Shown: in pieces, positions 28,025 through 37,703 of the stretch | Layout of the letters: every line of letters begins with the position of its first letter | Position numbering within the stretch: position 1 is the first letter of the stretch | DNA from: an uncultured Burkholderiales bacterium | GTDB lineage: Bacteria; Pseudomonadota; Gammaproteobacteria; Burkholderiales; Burkholderiaceae_C | Assembly (NCBI GenBank): GCA_903861115.1 | Contig: CAIOTD010000097.1 | Coordinates: 1-44,960, forward strand | Direction of reading: 5' to 3' | DNA: 44,960 nt | Notes under the pieces: generated by a model | Told to the model about the DNA's origin: nothing | What the model saw: the letters and a program-made list of their open reading frames with translations, nothing else | Databases searched by the model: none | Translations under genes and position numbers: made by a program

Positions 28025-29245
28025 TTACGTTTTTAAATTTCTGCAAAAATAAATGATCAAAAAAATCGCAACCAAAATCAGCAAACCAAAGAGCAACATC
28101 AAAAAATTCAATGACACCCCAAAAGCGAGCAACACGCTGTAGAACAAGGAAATCAGCAAAACACTGCTGTTTTCGCAAAAATTTTGAACCGCTATCGATT
28201 GACCAGTAAACACAATTTTCTTTCCTCTATGCTGCAACAATGCATTAAAGGGGACGATCAAAAGTGCACAGACCAAGCCAATTACAACCATCAAAAACGA
28301 AGCACTCCAAACACCTTGCACCAGACTCATAGCCATCATCATCAAGCCAATCATAAAACCCAATTTTGTCAACTTGATGGCATCTTTGACTTTGATGAAG
28401 GCAGCGGCTAGCATCGCGCCAACCACCATCCCCAAAGCCCCAGTGACTTGAAAATACGATGCCTGTGACAAAGTAAAGCCCAACCTTTCCTGAGTCCATA
28501 CCAGTACAAGTAACTGCATTGTTGAACCAATCCCCCAAAACAAGGTGGTCACACACAATGAAATGCGCCCCAGAGGATCTGACCAAAAAAGTCGCAAACT
28601 GCGAAGAAATTCTTTCAAATGCTCACTGAAATGGTCAGTTTGCTGGATTTTTTTAAATCCAGTCTCTGGTAAAAACCGAGTCAAAACACTAGCCAAGGTC
28701 AGCATTAGAATTAACGTCAAGATGGACAAGTACAAACTGCCTGAGTCCTCCAAAACGACGCTGAACCATTGCGCCCATTTGCTTTGCCTCAAAGACTCAC
28801 TCACCAAAAGCCCTCCCAAGAGGAAGCCAAATATTGACGCCAAGACGGTGCTGACCTCTAGCCACGCATTGGCTTTGACCAAGTGGTTCAATTCCACCAT
28901 CTCTGTCGCCAATCCATACTTAGCCGGCGAGTAGATGGCCGCCCCTAGCCCAGCAAGTAGCAAGCATAAGAAGGGATGGGCACCCAAAAGCAACAGGGTG
29001 CATGCACCAATTTTTAGAACCGTTGCGCCTTGCATCACTCGACGCTTAGGCCGAATGTCAGCAACGTGCCCTACCACAGGCGCAAACAAAACAAATGAAA
29101 CAGTAAAGACCGCTTTCAAGATGGGGACCCACCAAGCAGGGTAGGTCTGCTCTTGTAAAAGAGCGATAACGACCAGAATCAAAGCATTGTCAGAAATGCC
29201 AACAATGAATTGAGTAAAGAGGAGTATAAAAAATTGATAATTCAA
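28025..29245 (-). CDS. lplT: Lysophospholipid transporter LplT (MFS)
   Basis: 406 residues with about twelve helices. It matches LplT at FTQFIVGISDNALILVVIALL, FAPVVGHVADIRPKRRVM, GLGAAIYSPAKYGLATEMVE and LVKANAWLEVSTVLASIFG. LplT flips lysophospholipids across the inner membrane for re-acylation by Aas; no aas gene is adjacent. The start is TTG, because no ATG precedes the first conserved helix. It lies 53 bp upstream of the GT4 gene on the same strand, so the two may be co-transcribed. Confidence 0.92.
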   Translation of the reverse strand: MNYQFFILLFTQFIVGISDNALILVVIALLQEQTYPAWWVPILKAVFTVSFVLFAPVVGHVADIRPKRRVMQGATVLKIGACTLLLLGAHPFLCLLLAGLGAAIYSPAKYGLATEMVELNHLVKANAWLEVSTVLASIFGFLLGGLLVSESLRQSKWAQWFSVVLEDSGSLYLSILTLILMLTLASVLTRFLPETGFKKIQQTDHFSEHLKEFLRSLRLFWSDPLGRISLCVTTLFWGIGSTMQLLVLVWTQERLGFTLSQASYFQVTGALGMVVGAMLAAAFIKVKDAIKLTKLGFMIGLMMMAMSLVQGVWSASFLMVVIGLVCALLIVPFNALLQHRGKKIVFTGQSIAVQNFCENSSVLLISLFYSVLLAFGVSLNFLMLLFGLLILVAIFLIIYFCRNLKT

Positions 29246-29394
29246 GCTTGTTCTGGCTCTCTTTTAAGCAAAAGGAACTAGAACATACTTTTATGACAAA
29301 TAAGTGACTCAACAATGACTTCCCTCAAGAATCCTTACTAACCGGACCTAAAGAAACTAAAATTCAAGAGGCCAGTGGATCTCAATCAGACCGC

Positions 29395-29646
29395 TTAAGC
29401 ATTGAATTCGTTGGCTTGAAATGCCACATCAAACACTTTGGACTTGCCCACATAAAACCGATCAATTCTCCATTCCTTCAATAAAGAAATGGCCAGATCA
29501 AATTCGTCTTGATCCAGTTTGTAAATATCCTTGATCGGGTTGTCCTCCTCTGTCTCGAGCATCAAAATCAATTTGGAATAGATCTTGGACTGCGTGGATT
29601 GAGGGCTGTCTTGGATCATTTTCTTTAACTTCTTGACTGCGCGCAT
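29395..29646 (-). CDS. Small protein of unknown function
   Basis: 83 residues, soluble and charged: RAVKKLKKMIQDSPQ at the start, an acidic middle (LETEEDNPIKDIYKLD) and a C-terminus with LLKEWRIDRFYVGKSK. AAGGTG is well placed before the ATG. No family is recognised with certainty. It stands alone between lplT and the hydrolase, with two adjacent palindromes just upstream. Confidence 0.7.
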   Translation of the reverse strand: MRAVKKLKKMIQDSPQSTQSKIYSKLILMLETEEDNPIKDIYKLDQDEFDLAISLLKEWRIDRFYVGKSKVFDVAFQANEFNA

Positions 29647-29669
29647 ATTTTCACCTTTCTAAGCGACAA

Positions 29670-29697
29670 ACAAACTGTTTGTACCCTTGTAACAAGG
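29670..29697. promoter_or_regulatory. Pair of adjacent 13-bp palindromes
   Basis: ACAAAC-T-GTTTGT (29670-29682) and CCTTGT-A-ACAAGG (29685-29697) are both perfect, each with a one-base centre, and lie 2 bp apart (centres 15 bp apart). They sit 23 bp upstream of the small-protein ATG and about 100 bp from the divergent hydrolase. They could be an operator or a small hairpin in the mRNA leader. Confidence 0.45.
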
Positions 29698-29799
29698 AGC
29701 TACAAAAGCTGAATTTACTTTAACATAAATACATTAAATACCGCAGAGAAAAAAATTCACAGGAAGACCCTTTTCATCAAATGACAGTCATAAATTGAT

Positions 29800-31068
29800 T
29801 TGAAACAATTTACTGCTCCAATCATCGAATACATCCAATCAGTGGACTTATTCATGCCCTCCTCAAAAATCACATTCAAATACCATGAGGTTTTTAACGA
29901 CCAAGTTGTCAGAAAAATTGCATTCGATGAGCTGGGGGATGCGTATGCAGATCATATCTTTTTGTGTCTCCCAGGTTTACTAGAAACGCGCTCAACCTTC
30001 AGTACGTTTTGCCAACTGGTGCATTCACAATTCAACGCTCGGACGATTGCACTTGATTACTGCGGCCGTGGAGATTCAGAGGCTTTGATCTCTCACTCCA
30101 ACTACAAGATGTCAACCTACATCATAGACGTCAATGACCTTTTAAGTCATTATGTTTTGAAAACACATCAAAACGAACAACACACTTTGTATGTGGTTGG
30201 CAGCAGCATGGGCGGTATTCTTGCCATGCATTTGTGCAAAGAACTCAAACATCCCATCAAGGGCATTGTTCTAAATGATATTGGACTGTCATTGAAATGG
30301 TTGTCAATCTACCGTTTATTCAATCAATTCAAACAACCATCCCAATACAAAAGCAACTCTTCTTTGGCCCATTCACTGCGTGTTCACGAAGCCGTTATTT
30401 CACAAATCAAGTCCCCCGCTCACTTCGATCTTGACTACGAATATGACTATCTCGGCATGTACTTCGATTCATTGCTGAAGGCCTTCAACGGCCCCATTTT
30501 GTTGATTCACAGTGACCAAAGTTTGATTTGCCCAAAGGCGACTGTGGCCCAATCAAAAACTCTTTTGCCTCGTCTAGTCACACTCACTTGTCCAGGACAA
30601 TCTCATCCGGTCGCCTGGAGCGATGAAATCTGTTCATGGCTGGCCAAGGGGTTGAATTTGAAACCGATCAATCCTCGAACGACAACTGGAACCCTTCACG
30701 TTCAAAATTTTGAAGGGGGTCTTTCAGTCAGTAGCAAGACAATGTTAAAAGGCCAGGGCATTTCTCTCAAGGACACCCCAGTGCAATGCGAAAAGCGAAA
30801 ATTGCTTGATTTGAATACTCAAGAAACCCCAAATCATGAGACCCCAAAACTCAGGATCAATGCTCAGGCGCAAGAAGAGAAGTTCAAATTGATCACAGAC
30901 ACGACAAGCCCCATAGCTCCATCTGTGATGGAATCATTCTTAATGACATCTAAAAACCACTTGGGCATCAGAGACACAGGGCCCACTCACCCACCCAGCA
31001 GCGAGGGCGGGCTCTTGAGAAAAATACTTCAAAATTTTAGAACTTTTATATTCAAACAAAGACACTAA
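29800..31068 (+). CDS. Alpha/beta hydrolase with a long C-terminal tail
   Basis: 422 residues from TTG 29800; ATG 29854 (404 residues) is the alternative start and neither has a clear ribosome site. The hydrolase domain covers about 25-285: the oxyanion region LCLPGLLETRSTF, ALDYCGRGDSE, the nucleophile elbow GSSMGG (Ser136), the acid Asp239 in LIHSDQSLICP and His269 in GQSHPVAW. The remaining roughly 137 residues are hydrophilic, low in hydrophobic content and probably disordered, ending in a basic RKILQNFRTFIFKQRH helix. No signal peptide is present, so it is cytoplasmic. The substrate is unknown; a (lyso)lipase role would fit the lplT neighbourhood but is only a guess. Confidence 0.82.
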   Translation: MKQFTAPIIEYIQSVDLFMPSSKITFKYHEVFNDQVVRKIAFDELGDAYADHIFLCLPGLLETRSTFSTFCQLVHSQFNARTIALDYCGRGDSEALISHSNYKMSTYIIDVNDLLSHYVLKTHQNEQHTLYVVGSSMGGILAMHLCKELKHPIKGIVLNDIGLSLKWLSIYRLFNQFKQPSQYKSNSSLAHSLRVHEAVISQIKSPAHFDLDYEYDYLGMYFDSLLKAFNGPILLIHSDQSLICPKATVAQSKTLLPRLVTLTCPGQSHPVAWSDEICSWLAKGLNLKPINPRTTTGTLHVQNFEGGLSVSSKTMLKGQGISLKDTPVQCEKRKLLDLNTQETPNHETPKLRINAQAQEEKFKLITDTTSPIAPSVMESFLMTSKNHLGIRDTGPTHPPSSEGGLLRKILQNFRTFIFKQRH

Positions 31069-31154
31069 AGATCTTCGTTCTATTTTTTCTTCAACTTTGA
31101 ACGATCCAACGCCCATGCCTAGATCACTGTTGATGGGTCAAAGTAAAGACAAAT

Positions 31155-31190
31155 GCCCCCCACTGAAAGCCAAAACGCCTGAGTGGGGGC
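31155..31190 (-). terminator. Probable terminator for ppa
   Basis: Arms GCCCCCCACT and AGTGGGGGC flank a 17-nt loop; on the minus strand the stem is followed by a modest T-rich stretch (ATTTGTCTTT). It lies 17 bp after the ppa stop. Confidence 0.55.
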
Positions 31191-31206
31191 GCAAGAAAAC
31201 CAGTGC

Positions 31207-31743
31207 TTATTTTTCTAATTTTTTATAATTGTTCATGCCCTCAAGCACCTCTGCTCTCGCTGCATCGGGACCTTCCCAGCCAATGATTTTGACCCACTTG
31301 CCAACCTCTAAATCTTTGTAATGCTCAAAGAAATGCGCAATGGTCTTGAGTCTCAAAGGGTTCAAGTCCTCGGGCTTTTGCCACTGCGTGTAAATGGACA
31401 AAATCTTGTCGGTGGGTACGGCCAAGACTTTCCCATCCATACCCGCCTCATCTTCCATTTTCAAAATCCCAATGGGGCGACAAGTCACCACCACACCTGG
31501 AATCAAAGGAACAGGGGTGATCACCAACACATCCACCGGATCGCCATCACCACTGATGGTCTGGGGCACATAGCCATAGTTGGTGGGGTAATGCATGGAC
31601 GTGCTCATGAAACGGTCCACAAAAATGGCACCCGTCTCTTTGTCGACCTCGTACTTCACGGGATCCGCATTCATGGGGATCTCAATGATGACGTTAAAAA
31701 AATTAGGGGCTTCTTTGCCTGGTGTGACGTTATCTAAGGACAT
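31207..31743 (-). CDS. ppa: Inorganic pyrophosphatase (soluble, family I)
   Basis: 178 residues from ATG 31743, which begins at the conserved [22 protein letters not shown]; upstream in-frame codons give an unlikely extension. The active-site signature [13 protein letters not shown] and YGYVPQT are present. It hydrolyses cytoplasmic pyrophosphate. It is divergent from hppA, the membrane pyrophosphatase, so two PPi-consuming enzymes share one 254-bp control region. Confidence 0.97.
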   Translation of the reverse strand: MSLDNVTPGKEAPNFFNVIIEIPMNADPVKYEVDKETGAIFVDRFMSTSMHYPTNYGYVPQTISGDGDPVDVLVITPVPLIPGVVVTCRPIGILKMEDEAGMDGKVLAVPTDKILSIYTQWQKPEDLNPLRLKTIAHFFEHYKDLEVGKWVKIIGWEGPDAARAEVLEGMNNYKKLEK

Positions 31744-31882
31744 GGTTCTCTGTTTCTCTAATGAAATTAAACTCAGGATTAACCCGTATTTTAAGCCCAT
31801 CTAAGGGCAAATCTCAAACTAGCGGCTTGATATATCACGTACATTGATCCTCGAATCTGGATTTTTTTACGATTTCCAATCT

Positions 31883-31900
31883 TTTTGATCAGGATCAAAA
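31883..31900. repeat. Palindrome between ppa and hppA
   Basis: TTTTGATC-AG-GATCAAAA is a perfect palindrome with 8-bp arms near the middle of the ppa/hppA intergenic region, 97 bp before hppA. It could be an operator; no regulator is indicated. Confidence 0.4.
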
Positions 31901-31997
31901 GAAAGCGCTGAAATCTTGATTCAATCACCTTTGTTCAAATTGAACTTGCAACGTGCAAGAGATGAAACAAAAATTTTTCACACATTGAGGAGAAATT

Positions 31998-34193
31998 ATG
32001 TACGCCAATTCAGCGCTTCTTTTCGCGCTAGCTTGTGGGGTCATTGCCGTGATCTACGGTTTTTGGGCCCGATCATCAATTTTGGCCATGGATCCTGGCA
32101 ATGCACGGATGCAAGAAATTGCAGCAGCCATTGAACAAGGGGCTGCGGCCTATCTCGCAAGACAGTACAGAACCATTGCCATGGTGGGCGTGGTGTTGAC
32201 CCTTCTGATTGGCATCTTTCTAAGCACCACGACCGCCCTGGGCTTTGTCGTGGGCGCGGTCCTCTCTGGTGCTTGTGGCTTTATCGGCATGAATGTGTCC
32301 GTCAAAGCCAATGTCCGAACAGCCCAAGCAGCAACAGGGGGCATTGCCCCAGCGCTTGATGTTGCGTTCAAAGGCGGCGCCATCACTGGAATGCTGGTGG
32401 TCGGACTTGGCTTGCTTGGCGTGGGCGGCTTTTATTGGTTTTTAGTTGGCACAGGCACCCTGAGCGCAGACCAAAACCTCTCAGAGCTTTTGAATCCTTT
32501 GATTGGCCTGGCCTTTGGCTCATCCCTCATCTCCATTTTTGCAAGACTTGGAGGCGGTATATTTACCAAAGGCGCCGATGTTGGCGCGGACCTGGTGGGC
32601 AAAGTTGAAGCGGGCATTCCTGAGGATGACCCAAGAAACCCAGCGGTGATAGCAGACAATGTCGGAGACAATGTGGGCGACTGTGCAGGCATGGCGGCAG
32701 ACCTCTTTGAAACCTACGCCGTCACATTGATCGCCACCATGCTGTTGGGCGCCCTGGTCGTGACCACTGCACCCACACAAGCGGTCCTCTACCCCTTGGT
32801 TTTGGGCGGCGTATCGATCATAGCGTCCATCATTGGGTGCTTCTTCGTCAAAGCCTCGCCTGGCATGAAAAACGTCATGCCCGCCTTGTACAAGGGCTTG
32901 ATCGTGGCTGGCGTTTTAAGTTTGATTGCATTTGCCTTTGTGACTTGGAACATGATGCCTGATGATGCCATCAAAGCCAGTGGCTCTCGAGTGGCCTTGT
33001 TTGGATCGTGCTTGGTGGGCTTGTTGCTCACAGCCGCTTTGGTTTGGATCACGGAGTACTACACCGGCACCGACTACCCACCCGTTAAGCACGTGGCACA
33101 AGCGTCCACCACTGGACACGCCACCAACATCATCGCGGGCATCGGTGTGTCCATGAAATCAACCGCCTACCCCGTGTTGTCCGTGTGTTTGGCCATCTTG
33201 TCCGCTCACGCTTTGGCAGGCCTGTACGGTGTGGCCATTGCCGCCACCGCCATGCTCAGCATGGCAGGCATCATTGTGGCCCTAGACGCTTATGGCCCCA
33301 TCACCGACAATGCTGGCGGCATTGCTGAAATGGCCGAGTTGCCCTCAAGTGTGCGAGACGTCACAGATCCCCTGGATGCAGTCGGCAACACCACCAAAGC
33401 GGTGACCAAGGGCTATGCCATTGGTTCAGCGGGTTTGGCCGCCTTGGTGCTCTTTGCCGATTACACGCACAAACTCGAGAGTGTGGGTCAAGACATCACC
33501 TTTGATTTATCAGACCCCATGGTGATTGTGGGCCTGTTCATCGGGGGCATGATTCCTTATCTCTTTGGCGCCATGGCCATGGAGGCGGTGGGCCGCTCTG
33601 CAAGCGCTGTGGTCGAAGAGGTTCGCCGGCAATTTAGAGAGATCAAAGGCATCATGGAGGGAACTGCAAAACCCGAGTACGGCCGTGCGGTGGACATGCT
33701 CACCACAGCGGCCATCAAAGAGATGATGATCCCATCCTTGTTGCCCGTGGTCGTTCCCATTTTGGTGGGCTTGATCCTGGGGCCCAAAGCATTGGGCGGG
33801 CTTTTGATGGGCACCATTGTGACGGGCTTGTTTGTGGCCATTTCAATGTGCACGGGTGGAGGCGCCTGGGACAATGCAAAGAAATACATTGAAGACGGCC
33901 ATCATGGCGGCAAAGGCAGCGATGCCCACAAAGCAGCCGTCACAGGTGACACCGTGGGTGACCCCTACAAAGACACCGCAGGTCCAGCCGTCAACCCATT
34001 GATCAAAATCATCAACATTGTGGCACTCTTGTTGGTGCCCCTGTTGCCCATCACGCATGCACCAACTTCCGCAGGCGCGCACGTGGCAACACCACCGGCC
34101 GTGGTTGCACCCGCTGAGCAAGGGACATCAACTATAACTGCACCCCCTGTACCCCCTGCACCCGCTGTAACTGCACAACCTGCAGCCAAGTAA
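31998..34193 (+). CDS. hppA: Proton-translocating membrane pyrophosphatase, K+-independent type
   Basis: 731 residues with about sixteen helices. The substrate loop [37 protein letters not shown] (split around residues 192-228) and the C-terminal [17 protein letters not shown] are hallmark sequences. At the site that separates potassium-dependent (Ala) from potassium-independent (Lys) enzymes it has GNTTKA, Lys467, so it should be the K+-independent proton pump. It stores pyrophosphate energy as proton gradient. A Pro/Ala/Thr-rich tail of about 45 residues follows the last helix, which is unusual. GAGGAG lies just before the ATG; a terminator follows. Confidence 0.97.
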   Translation: MYANSALLFALACGVIAVIYGFWARSSILAMDPGNARMQEIAAAIEQGAAAYLARQYRTIAMVGVVLTLLIGIFLSTTTALGFVVGAVLSGACGFIGMNVSVKANVRTAQAATGGIAPALDVAFKGGAITGMLVVGLGLLGVGGFYWFLVGTGTLSADQNLSELLNPLIGLAFGSSLISIFARLGGGIFTKGADVGADLVGKVEAGIPEDDPRNPAVIADNVGDNVGDCAGMAADLFETYAVTLIATMLLGALVVTTAPTQAVLYPLVLGGVSIIASIIGCFFVKASPGMKNVMPALYKGLIVAGVLSLIAFAFVTWNMMPDDAIKASGSRVALFGSCLVGLLLTAALVWITEYYTGTDYPPVKHVAQASTTGHATNIIAGIGVSMKSTAYPVLSVCLAILSAHALAGLYGVAIAATAMLSMAGIIVALDAYGPITDNAGGIAEMAELPSSVRDVTDPLDAVGNTTKAVTKGYAIGSAGLAALVLFADYTHKLESVGQDITFDLSDPMVIVGLFIGGMIPYLFGAMAMEAVGRSASAVVEEVRRQFREIKGIMEGTAKPEYGRAVDMLTTAAIKEMMIPSLLPVVVPILVGLILGPKALGGLLMGTIVTGLFVAISMCTGGGAWDNAKKYIEDGHHGGKGSDAHKAAVTGDTVGDPYKDTAGPAVNPLIKIINIVALLLVPLLPITHAPTSAGAHVATPPAVVAPAEQGTSTITAPPVPPAPAVTAQPAAK

Positions 34194-34220
34194 AACCAGG
34201 GGTCCGCTTAAAAACCTGGC

Positions 34221-34251
34221 AAAGGAGGTCCAACATGGACCTCCTTTTTTT
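34221..34251 (+). terminator. Intrinsic terminator after hppA
   Basis: AAAGGAGGTCC and GGACCTCCTTT flank AACAT, followed by a T run. It separates hppA from moaA and shows that the moaA start is downstream of it. Confidence 0.92.
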
Positions 34252-34330
34252 AAGCAGCACCCTCAGAAGTCGGCCGGTCAATGTTTGTACCCAGACCGCA
34301 AAGTCAATTAATGGTGCAAAATATAACCCT

Positions 34331-35506
34331 ATGTCCGAACGAATCATTCCATTGCACGACGAGCGAACCCGCCACACTAGACCCTTCGTGCCCACCTCAC
34401 CCATTTTGGCCAAGGGCTTGATCACGGACCAGCTCAAAAGACCCCTAAGAGACTTGCGCATCAGTGTCACTGACCGCTGTAACTTTCGTTGCCAATATTG
34501 CATGCCCAAAGAGGTCTTTGACACCAACTACAAGTACCTCCCGCACGCCGACTTGCTGAGCTTTGAAGAAATAGCACGTTTATCACAAATTTTTGTCAAT
34601 CATGGGGTCAAAAAACTTCGCCTCACGGGTGGCGAGCCTTTGCTCAGAAAAAACATCGAGATCTTGATTGCTCAATTGTCACAGATCAAAACACCCGATG
34701 CCAGCCCCTTGGATTTGACACTCACCACCAATGGCTCCTTGCTCACCAAAAAGGCCCGTGCACTCAAAGACGCGGGCTTAAAGCGCATCACTGTGAGCCT
34801 GGACGCCATGAGCGATAAGGTCTTCAAAATCATGAACGACGTGGACTATCCCGTCCAAGACGTCTTGGCTGGTATTCAAAGTGCACAAAACGTGGGCTTG
34901 GGGCGTGACGCTCAGGGCCATTTCAGTGGCCTCAAAATCAATATGGTGGTCAAACGCGGCACCAATGACCAAGAAATCCTTCCCATGGTCAGGTACTTTC
35001 ATGGCAAAGGCATGTCCTTGAGATTCATTGAGTACATGGATGTGGGCTCCACCAATGGCTGGAAAATGCAAGAGGTCCTGCCGTCTAGCGAGTTGCTTGA
35101 GAGGGTTGGCAAAGAGTTTGACTTACAAGCGCTTGACTCAAGCACAGTTGGCGAGACCGCCAAGCGCTTTGGGTTTAAAAATCAATCGGGACGCCTTGAC
35201 CCCTCCCTGGGTGAGATTGGCGTGATCAGCAGCGTCACGCAAGCCTTTTGTGGCGACTGCAACCGAGCAAGGCTCTCAACCGAGGGGCAACTGTACATGT
35301 GCCTCTTTGCAAGCAAAGGCTTTGATTTAAAGAGTTTGCTGAGAACTCAGGCAAGTGATGAGGACATCACCTCGGCCATTGCCCACCTGTGGGGCCAAAG
35401 GGATGACCGCTACTCTGAACGCAGAGCACTCCAAAACAACGACCTGGACATGCCCCCCAGTCCTTCAGCCCACAAACGCGTTGAGATGAGTTATATCGGT
35501 GGCTGA
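34331..35506 (+). CDS. moaA: GTP 3',8-cyclase (molybdenum cofactor step 1)
   Basis: 391 residues from ATG 34331; the open frame extends upstream through the hppA terminator, which rules out earlier starts. It is a radical SAM enzyme with [10 protein letters not shown] (Cys50, Cys54, Cys57) and a second cluster motif in [21 protein letters not shown]. The C-terminal Gly-Gly (YIGG) needed for activity is present. It converts GTP to the cyclic precursor of molybdopterin. Its end overlaps mobA by 8 bp. Confidence 0.97.
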   Translation: MSERIIPLHDERTRHTRPFVPTSPILAKGLITDQLKRPLRDLRISVTDRCNFRCQYCMPKEVFDTNYKYLPHADLLSFEEIARLSQIFVNHGVKKLRLTGGEPLLRKNIEILIAQLSQIKTPDASPLDLTLTTNGSLLTKKARALKDAGLKRITVSLDAMSDKVFKIMNDVDYPVQDVLAGIQSAQNVGLGRDAQGHFSGLKINMVVKRGTNDQEILPMVRYFHGKGMSLRFIEYMDVGSTNGWKMQEVLPSSELLERVGKEFDLQALDSSTVGETAKRFGFKNQSGRLDPSLGEIGVISSVTQAFCGDCNRARLSTEGQLYMCLFASKGFDLKSLLRTQASDEDITSAIAHLWGQRDDRYSERRALQNNDLDMPPSPSAHKRVEMSYIGG

Positions 35507-36167
35507 ATTGCACCCTGGCGCCCCACACCACATCAAACCTGAAGACATCAGCGCCATTGTTTTGTGTGGGGGCCAAGGCACTCGAATGGGCGGACAAGAC
35601 AAAGGACTCCAAGTCTTTCAAGGTTTGCCCTTGGCCCAAGGCATTGTGAACAAACTTCAAGCCCAAGTTTTTCATGTGATGATCAATGCCAACAGAAACA
35701 GGGTCGCTTATCAGTCCTTTTGCAAGGACGTTTGGCCAGACGATGAAGACGGGTTTCTTGGGCCCTTGGCGGGCTTTAGGGTCGGTCTAGCGCATTGCCC
35801 CACCCCCTACTTGATGACCGTACCCTGCGACACCCCCTTGATACCCCATGACTTGAGCGCGCGGCTGGCCCAGTCTTTGGCCGACTCAAATGCCGATGTG
35901 GCCATGGTCCGCGCGTTGGAGGCACACAGTGAACATGGCGCCTTCACACTCAGGCCTCAGCCCGTCTTGTCGATGATGAAACGAGAGCTTGGCGCGCATT
36001 TGGACGAACACCTTAAAAAAGGAGGTCGTAAAGTCGAGTCCTGGGCCCAAGAGTTGCACTGCGTTTGGGTTGATTTTGATCAAGCAAGCGATGACTCACA
36101 AGCCTTTTTAAACATCAACACCCTTGATGAACTCCATGCGCTCGAGCGCACTCTCGTCCAGGACTAG
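35499..36167 (+). CDS. mobA: Molybdenum cofactor guanylyltransferase
   Basis: 222 residues starting at GTG inside the moaA end. The nucleotidyltransferase signature is [19 protein letters not shown], followed by [20 protein letters not shown] and the C-terminal [10 protein letters not shown]. It attaches GMP to the molybdenum cofactor to form the guanine dinucleotide used by DMSO-reductase-type enzymes. It sits between moaA and moeA in a likely operon. Confidence 0.95.
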   Translation: MAELHPGAPHHIKPEDISAIVLCGGQGTRMGGQDKGLQVFQGLPLAQGIVNKLQAQVFHVMINANRNRVAYQSFCKDVWPDDEDGFLGPLAGFRVGLAHCPTPYLMTVPCDTPLIPHDLSARLAQSLADSNADVAMVRALEAHSEHGAFTLRPQPVLSMMKRELGAHLDEHLKKGGRKVESWAQELHCVWVDFDQASDDSQAFLNINTLDELHALERTLVQD

Positions 36168-36191
36168 AATCAAGCCTCCCGTCTTTTTGAC

Positions 36192-37565
36192 ATGCGACAT
36201 GCTCAACCAACCGCCTCTTCTCAACAGGGTTCTTCGATGAAAAATGCCCAAGACTTGGCACCACCCACGACCCGTTGTGAACCGCAGCCGTTAAGCATTG
36301 CTCAAGCCAGCAGCCTCATTGCAGAGCGTGTTCAAGGGCTTCTTCATGGTTTGGCGCCCCAAGCCATGGACATGGCACTGGACAAGGCCTTTGGGCGCAC
36401 ATTGGCTTCAGACATCATCTCTCCCATTCAAGTGCCCGCTTACACAAACTCTGCCATGGACGGGTTTGCCTTTCGCATGCCCGAGAAACCCCAAGCGATT
36501 GAGAATCCATGCCGCTTTGTGATCGTTGGAGAGAGCCTTGCGGGCAAACCCTTTGAGGGAAACATTCGATTCGATGAGTGCATCAAGATCATGACGGGTG
36601 CCGTGATGCCCAAGGACGTGGACACAGTGGCTCCCTTTGAGAGTGTTCAACTCGAGCCCGGCAAGATGAAGGGCAGCAAACCCACGATAGGTGATGGGGT
36701 TCAGATCGATTGCGCAGGTTTTAACGCAGGGGACAACCGCCGACTCGCTGGAGAAGACATCGCCAAAGGGTCATGCATCCTTCGAAAAGGCCACCGCTTG
36801 CACTCGGCCTCCATGGGCTTGGTTGCAAGCCTTGGTTTTTCTCAAGTTCAAGTTCAATCGGCCTTGAGAGTCGCCCTATTCTCCACCGGCGATGAACTGC
36901 AAAGGCCTGGAGAAACCTTAAAGTCCGGCATGATCTTTGATTCCAACCGATACACCTTAATAGGCTTGCTGCAAGGCCTTGGCTGCGACGTCATTGATTT
37001 AGGAATCGTGCCGGACAACCCCCAGGCACTCAAGCAAACACTCATAAAGGCGACAGAGCTGGCCCATGTCATCCTCACCAGTGGCGGGGTCAGTGACGGC
37101 GATGCCGACTTCACAAAAGCCTTGATGCAAGAATTGGGAGAGGTCTTTTTTTGGAAAATTGCCATGCGCCCTGGCCGACCCTTGGCCTTTGGGAGCCTCT
37201 CAAAGCGTTTGTTCTTTGGTTTACCCGGTAACCCCGTAGCGGTGATGGTGACATTTTTAAGCCTGGTTCGACCCGCCTTGCTCCAGCTCATGGGGCGCGA
37301 AGAAGACGCGGGTCCATTGAGAGCCACAAGCCTGGCCCTTTGCGAGCAACCCATCAAGAAAAAGAAAGGCCGCACCGAGTTTCAAAGAGGGATGACCAGA
37401 CGCAATTCAAAAGGTGAGCTGTGTGTGAGCTTGAGTGGGCACCAAGGCTCGGGCATCTTGAGCTCCATGGTCCAGGGCGACTGCTTGATTGTCTTGGAGC
37501 ATGACCGCGAAGACGTGAGCGCACAGGAATGGGTCACGATTTGGCCCTTGGCAGGACTCATTTAA
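36192..37565 (+). CDS. moeA: Molybdopterin molybdenumtransferase
   Basis: 457 residues from ATG 36192; ATG 36237 (442 residues) is equally possible and closer to the family length. Conserved stretches are VPAYTNSAMDGFAFR, IMTGAVMPKDVDTV, FSTGDELQRPGE, ILTSGGVSDGDADF and FFGLPGNPVAVMVTF. It inserts molybdate into adenylylated molybdopterin. It follows mobA by 24 bp. The moaA-mobA-moeA group makes most of the cofactor pathway; moaC, moaD and moaE are not in the window. Confidence 0.96.
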   Translation: MRHAQPTASSQQGSSMKNAQDLAPPTTRCEPQPLSIAQASSLIAERVQGLLHGLAPQAMDMALDKAFGRTLASDIISPIQVPAYTNSAMDGFAFRMPEKPQAIENPCRFVIVGESLAGKPFEGNIRFDECIKIMTGAVMPKDVDTVAPFESVQLEPGKMKGSKPTIGDGVQIDCAGFNAGDNRRLAGEDIAKGSCILRKGHRLHSASMGLVASLGFSQVQVQSALRVALFSTGDELQRPGETLKSGMIFDSNRYTLIGLLQGLGCDVIDLGIVPDNPQALKQTLIKATELAHVILTSGGVSDGDADFTKALMQELGEVFFWKIAMRPGRPLAFGSLSKRLFFGLPGNPVAVMVTFLSLVRPALLQLMGREEDAGPLRATSLALCEQPIKKKKGRTEFQRGMTRRNSKGELCVSLSGHQGSGILSSMVQGDCLIVLEHDREDVSAQEWVTIWPLAGLI

Positions 37566-37703
37566 GAGCGCAATGCTTCTCTTTTTTTGCAGGCCCATCA
37601 TGGGGCAAAATTGAATGCCGTACTGGCGCACCCCTGCTCAACACGGCATCCTGCACCTGTGCCGCATCTCGCACCGGTGCTTGACCACAAAGAAAAAAAA
37701 CCT

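Noticed and set aside
29776-29800. PHO box before the alpha/beta hydrolase
   Set aside because: CAGTCAT-AAAT resembles one half-site, but the second unit (TGATTTG) does not match and no periodic array follows.
34235-34330. N-terminal extension of MoaA
   Set aside because: It would be translated from inside the hppA terminator hairpin; ATG 34331 gives a normal protein.
34252-34330. Molybdenum cofactor riboswitch before moaA
   Set aside because: Fewer than 80 bases separate the hppA terminator from the ATG, and no matching fold was seen.
37617-37660. Inverted repeat ATGCCGT/ACGGCAT between moeA and rnhA
   Set aside because: Seven-bp arms with a long loop and no T tract; too weak to call a terminator.
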